From contig JADEXV010000024.1 in assembly GCA_015206945.1 (NCBI GenBank), forward strand, positions 1 through 48,611: 48,611 nucleotides of DNA, read 5' to 3'. Under the pieces are notes generated by a model. It was not told where the DNA came from and searched no databases. It saw only the letters and a program-made list of their open reading frames with translations. The position numbers and the translations under genes were made by a program. Of the stretch, positions 45,174 through 48,611 are shown piece by piece. The first letter of the stretch is position 1. Every line of letters begins with the position of its first letter. The DNA comes from Nostocales cyanobacterium LEGE 12452 (GTDB taxonomy: Bacteria > Cyanobacteriota > Cyanobacteriia > Cyanobacteriales > Nostocaceae).

Positions 45174-46118
45174 CTAACTATCTTCCCTTCCCTCAAGTAA
45201 TCTAGTTGGTTCTCCACTCGAACTATAAAGTTCAACGAATCTTTTAAATAGCAATGCAGTTTCGTGATTTGAAGTTTTACTTAAGTTGAATAAACGCCCT
45301 ATATTTTTTTCAGCTAAAGCTCTTAAATACGGCAAATCTTCCAATAGGGTCAAGCAAGAAGCAAAATGCAATATTATTTGTAATAATGGCTTTGGCCAGT
45401 CTAGGTCACTATAAATATCTATAAAAAATTGATGTTCTGAGTCATTCAACGGGAAAGCATGAAATATAACAATTATTCTTTTGTTATTGTAAACTGGGAT
45501 ACTTAGTTCAACAGTGTAAGGGGTATGTAATATTAAATCCACCTCTACAATAGGTTGTCGCCAAATTCTCAAAGGATTAGCTGGTGAGTCTAATATTGTT
45601 TGAAATTTAATTATTCCACCAGTATTCGTGGGCTGAAAGTGGCTAATTTGAAAAATTTTCAGGTTGTTAAGGCTAAACTTATGAACTGTTTCCAAATGCT
45701 TTAAGCTCAATAGATGATATATTTGGCAAATATAAGGAAACGGTAAAATATACTCCTGGCTTATCATGTGGAGCTTTTTTATTTGAAGCTTATTAGCTTG
45801 AGTGCGAGCTAGATATTCTTGATACTGGCTGGGGTCTAAATCATTACTGTTGAAGCTTTCTTCCGGCTTTAGATATAACCAACTTACAAAAAAGAAAGAG
45901 GCTGTAAATAGCTGAAATATTTCTATAGGAGATAAATAACCATCGGCAAACGCGGCTATACTTCTATCAGTTATCCCAAAAAGCCAAGATGGAATCCCAA
46001 AAACCCAAATGCTACTTTTTATTTGATCTATAAAAAGTGCTATTTCAACAATTTTTGAAACATTAGTATTGTTATTGGTACTAAATTTATCATTACTCTT
46101 CAAACAATGAATAGACAT
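45174..46118 (-). CDS. Protein of unknown function, 314 residues
   Basis: Not recognised. The start at ATG 46118 gives a polar leader (MSIHCLKSNDKFSTNNNTNV). Hydrophobic segments are SSIWVFGIPSWLFGI (about 36-50) and IEIFQLFTASFFFVSWLYL (about 65-83). The remaining 230 residues look soluble, with beta-rich stretches (IVEVDLILHTPYTVELSIPV, RIIVIFHAFPL) and a helical C-terminus. Codon use is very AT-rich. It lies between AT-rich spacers with no operon partner and may be acquired DNA. Confidence 0.6.
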   Translation of the reverse strand: MSIHCLKSNDKFSTNNNTNVSKIVEIALFIDQIKSSIWVFGIPSWLFGITDRSIAAFADGYLSPIEIFQLFTASFFFVSWLYLKPEESFNSNDLDPSQYQEYLARTQANKLQIKKLHMISQEYILPFPYICQIYHLLSLKHLETVHKFSLNNLKIFQISHFQPTNTGGIIKFQTILDSPANPLRIWRQPIVEVDLILHTPYTVELSIPVYNNKRIIVIFHAFPLNDSEHQFFIDIYSDLDWPKPLLQIILHFASCLTLLEDLPYLRALAEKNIGRLFNLSKTSNHETALLFKRFVELYSSSGEPTRLLEGREDS

Positions 46119-46742
46119 AGTACTTTGGCTTAATCTTAATTGGTTTTATATTAATTCTAAAGACCAATATATGGTATCAACCTCTATCTTTAGCTATATA
46201 TATAACTTGTATTTATTAAAGCAAACTTCAAATAAGTTTTTATTAAAAAAGCTACAAATTATAATTTGTTGTTATGTATAATCTAAAGTATCTATGTATT
46301 TATTAATAATAGAATTATTTATAATCTATACTAGTAAAGCAATTGAGGTGTTATTTTCTGATAGAAAGCTGTGAGTAAAAAGCGATATACAAATATTAAG
46401 ATAAAAAAATATTTTTTCTGGCATCATAAATTTATCTATTTCTCTAGGATGAATACTGAATGATGCTTTGGAAAGAAAAAGTTAGAACTTAAAAAGTTTC
46501 TCTGTTAAATAAAATACATTAAGTAGGGTGTTGTAATTTTGCTCTAGTTATAACAACTGCAGTGGCTTTTATAGTGGCATATTGCAGACTTGGTAGTACG
46601 GTTAGCCATTATCTTATCTAAGGTAGACTATCCCTACCTGGCAAAATACCTGTGACAATTACGATAGAAACTGTAGAATTGCTACTATTAACACTGTATT
46701 ATTCTTAAATATTTTCTGAAGATTTTTTCTGAGACGGTAGCA
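46119..46742. other. AT-rich intergenic region
   Basis: No gene, tRNA or clear terminator is seen in this 624-base, strongly AT-rich stretch. It holds the promoter regions of the unknown protein (minus) and the GNAT gene (plus). A small inverted repeat GGTAG...CTACC is near 46621-46638. Confidence 0.5.
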
Positions 46743-47246
46743 ATGACCATTCGCCATGCGACTGAAACTGACTTGCCTGCAATTGTGGCAATTTACAACA
46801 CTGCAATTCCTAGCCGCATGGCAACCGCTGACTTAGAACCAATATCTGTGGAAAGTCGCCTTGCTTGGTTTAAAGGGCGATCGCCTTCACAACGCCCACT
46901 TTGGGTAATCGAAGTAGAAGGAGTAATTGCTGGATGGCTTAGTTTCCAATCCTTTTATGGCCGACCTGCTTATAGTAAGACTGCCGAAATTAGTATTTAT
47001 ATCGCTCCTAGCTTTCATCGGTGTGGTTTGGGACGACAACTCTTAGCACAAGCAATTAGTGAAAGCCCTAGTTTGGGTATAAAGAGCCTAGTATGCTTCA
47101 TTTTTGCCCACAATCAGCCCAGTTTAAAACTTTTTGAAATATTTGGTTTTCAACGTTGGGGACATTTGCCTAAAATTGCCGAACTTGACAGCGTTGAACG
47201 GGACTTAGTAATCATGGGATTGCAAATTAGTCAACCTATTGTTTAA
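46743..47246 (+). CDS. GNAT N-acetyltransferase (phosphinothricin/MnaT-like)
   Basis: A 167-residue GNAT-fold acetyltransferase. The N-terminus IRHATETDLPAIVAIYN and the segments VIAGWLSFQSFYGRPAY, ISIYIAPSFHRCGLGRQLL (acetyl-CoA binding Q/RxxGxG/A-like loop) and HNQPSLKLFEIFGFQRWG match the pat/YncA group, whose members acetylate the amino groups of amino-acid analogues such as methionine sulfone. The natural substrate is not evident. ATG at 46743, no strong Shine-Dalgarno. It converges with nadC. Confidence 0.88.
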   Translation: MTIRHATETDLPAIVAIYNTAIPSRMATADLEPISVESRLAWFKGRSPSQRPLWVIEVEGVIAGWLSFQSFYGRPAYSKTAEISIYIAPSFHRCGLGRQLLAQAISESPSLGIKSLVCFIFAHNQPSLKLFEIFGFQRWGHLPKIAELDSVERDLVIMGLQISQPIV

Positions 47247-47305
47247 AGCGATCGCTATTTTTATTTTTTCTGTGCACTTATAAAGTATTACTGAAATTTT
47301 GACAA

Positions 47306-48172
47306 TTAAAGTACAATCCTCATACTCAGATCCAACCACTTCGATTGAGTAATCGGCGCACTGCTAGAAATATAGTCAACACCCGTTTCCGCCACGCCGC
47401 GAATCGTTTCCAAAGTTATATTCCCCGAAGCTTCAATTTTCACCCGACTATCCTCCTGGCGAATCAGGTGTACCGCCTGACGCATCATATCCAAAGACAT
47501 ATTGTCCAACATAATAATGTCAGCGTTGTGCTGCAAAGCTTCTTTCACCTGCTCTAAACTTTCCGTCTCAACCTCTATAGTTAAGGGATAAGGAATCTGA
47601 GAACGAATACGGGTAACAGCCTCTCCAATCCCCCCAGCCGCCGCAATGTGATTATCTTTAATCATTACTGCATCATCCAACCCCATACGGTGATTAATTG
47701 CCCCGCCCAAAGCAGTCGCGTACTTTTCTAACAGTCTCAAACCTGGTGTAGTTTTACGCGTATCCACCAACTGAGCAGGTAAATCAGCAATTTTCTCTAT
47801 ATATATATTAGTCAGCGTAGCAATCCCACTCAACCGCATAGCCAAGTTGAGCGCGACTCGTTCCCCCATCAGCAACGCATCCAGCGAACCATGAATTTCA
47901 GCTACCACCTGTCCCGGCTCACACCGTGCACCTTCAGCCGCCACAGCCACAAAGCTGACTTTTTCATTCAAAATCTGAAACACCCTAGCTGCAACTGGTA
48001 AGCCAGTAATTATCCCTGAAGCTTTAGCGATCCATTTAGCAGAACCTAGTGTCACATCTTTAACTAGTAGTGTATTTGTTGTGCGATCACCCCTACCAAT
48101 ATCCTCCAACAACCAGGTACGCAACAGAGGATCTAAAACCAGCCAGGGGGGCAAAACAGCAGAATAGCTCAC
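47306..48172 (-). CDS. nadC: Nicotinate-nucleotide pyrophosphorylase (quinolinate phosphoribosyltransferase)
   Basis: NadC converts quinolinate and PRPP to nicotinate mononucleotide in de novo NAD synthesis. The 288 residues show EDIGRGDRTTNTLL at the N-terminus, RVALNLAMRLSGIATLT, the phosphate-binding DTRKTTPGLRLLEKYA, HRMGLDDAVMIKDNH and IEASGNITLETI. Start at GTG 48172 with AAGGAAG about 10 bases upstream. It is transcribed away from the rRNA operon. The other NAD genes (nadA, nadB) are not in the window. Confidence 0.95.
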   Translation of the reverse strand: MSYSAVLPPWLVLDPLLRTWLLEDIGRGDRTTNTLLVKDVTLGSAKWIAKASGIITGLPVAARVFQILNEKVSFVAVAAEGARCEPGQVVAEIHGSLDALLMGERVALNLAMRLSGIATLTNIYIEKIADLPAQLVDTRKTTPGLRLLEKYATALGGAINHRMGLDDAVMIKDNHIAAAGGIGEAVTRIRSQIPYPLTIEVETESLEQVKEALQHNADIIMLDNMSLDMMRQAVHLIRQEDSRVKIEASGNITLETIRGVAETGVDYISSSAPITQSKWLDLSMRIVL

Positions 48173-48283
48173 AGATTTGTTGCTTCCTTAGAGACTTCCA
48201 GCAATACTATAGCCTAAAACCCTTGTGCTCCAAGGTTTTGATAGTGATGCAGAAGCGGTCCAAAATTATTTTGGAAAAAGTAG

Positions 48284-48312
48284 TTGACACAAGGAAGTAG
48301 GTTCGCTATATT
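48284..48312 (+). promoter_or_regulatory. rrn operon promoter
   Basis: TTGACA (48284-48289) and TATATT (48307-48312) with a 17-base spacer match a strong housekeeping sigma promoter. It lies about 175 bases before the mature 16S end. No clear boxA was found in the leader. Confidence 0.75.
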
Positions 48313-48485
48313 GAATAAGTGCTTGAAGCGGAGCGCGAAAGAGCGACGCTTACAGGTACACCGAACCTTGAAAATATTATAGTTTGAAAGCGATTATACA
48401 GCAAGTGTATTGCGTCAAGCAAATAAAAATAACTAAGCTGAAGTTAAAAAAGAGCAGCTAATAGAGCTAATAAAGCAAACACTTC

Positions 48486-48611
<126 letters not shown>

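Overview
The window looks like chromosome of a filamentous, heterocyst-forming type cyanobacterium of the Nostoc group. The evidence is the cyanobacterial atp operon order (atp1-I-H-G-F-D-A-C), a petL gene for the cytochrome b6f complex, a ChlH magnesium chelatase subunit, SLH-domain porins, frequent GCGATCGC (HIP1) palindromes, heptanucleotide tandem repeats (STRRs), a one-piece tmRNA with an ANNIV... tag, and the first 126 bases of a Nostoc-like 16S rRNA at the right edge. I did no database search; all names rest on motifs and remembered families.

Layout. 1-1.9 kb: AT-rich, gene-poor, with a short tandem array, a transposase remnant and a 115-bp MITE-like element. 1.9-2.4 kb: tmRNA (minus strand), then the terminator of the atp operon. 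2.5-8.9 kb: the whole F1Fo ATP synthase operon on the minus strand. 9.1 kb: the 31-residue petL, divergent from aroB. 10.6-14.5 kb: small genes (Uma2 nuclease-like, a secreted and a membrane protein of unknown function, thioredoxin, a reductase-like protein, a DUF2805 protein). 14.7-18.3 kb: a two-gene heterodimeric ABC exporter. 18.5-22.3 kb: an EgtD-like methyltransferase, a HicAB pair, a pentapeptide/TPR secreted protein and TenA. 22.5-27.2 kb: an SLH/OprB porin divergent from a zinc uptake operon (znuA-C-B). 27.3-30.1 kb: tRNA-Phe, a second Uma2 protein, a membrane protein and an LpxB-like protein carrying a repeat-derived insert. 30.6-34.5 kb: two linked histidine kinases. 35-39 kb: chlH. 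39-42.8 kb: a third Uma2 protein, murA, tRNA-Leu and an SpoU-type RNA methyltransferase. 42.8-48.2 kb: an acidic protein, a double-ATPase ABC protein, an unknown protein, a GNAT acetyltransferase and nadC. 48.28 kb to the end: rrn promoter and the 16S start.

Most genes are ordinary housekeeping. The points that most deserve a second look are regulatory or structural: (i) the porin ribosome-binding site contains a 10-nt perfect complement to the conserved core of the cyanobacterial sRNA Yfr1; (ii) murA appears to start at an ATT codon behind a strong Shine-Dalgarno; (iii) repeat-derived hairpins occupy four intercistronic spacers of the atp operon; (iv) dispersed repeats have entered a coding sequence (LpxB-like gene) and have supplied the start codons of tenA and znuC; (v) a hairpin at 12.35 kb displays an anti-Shine-Dalgarno loop. 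I did not see a clearly new multi-gene system, CRISPR array, prophage or defence island.
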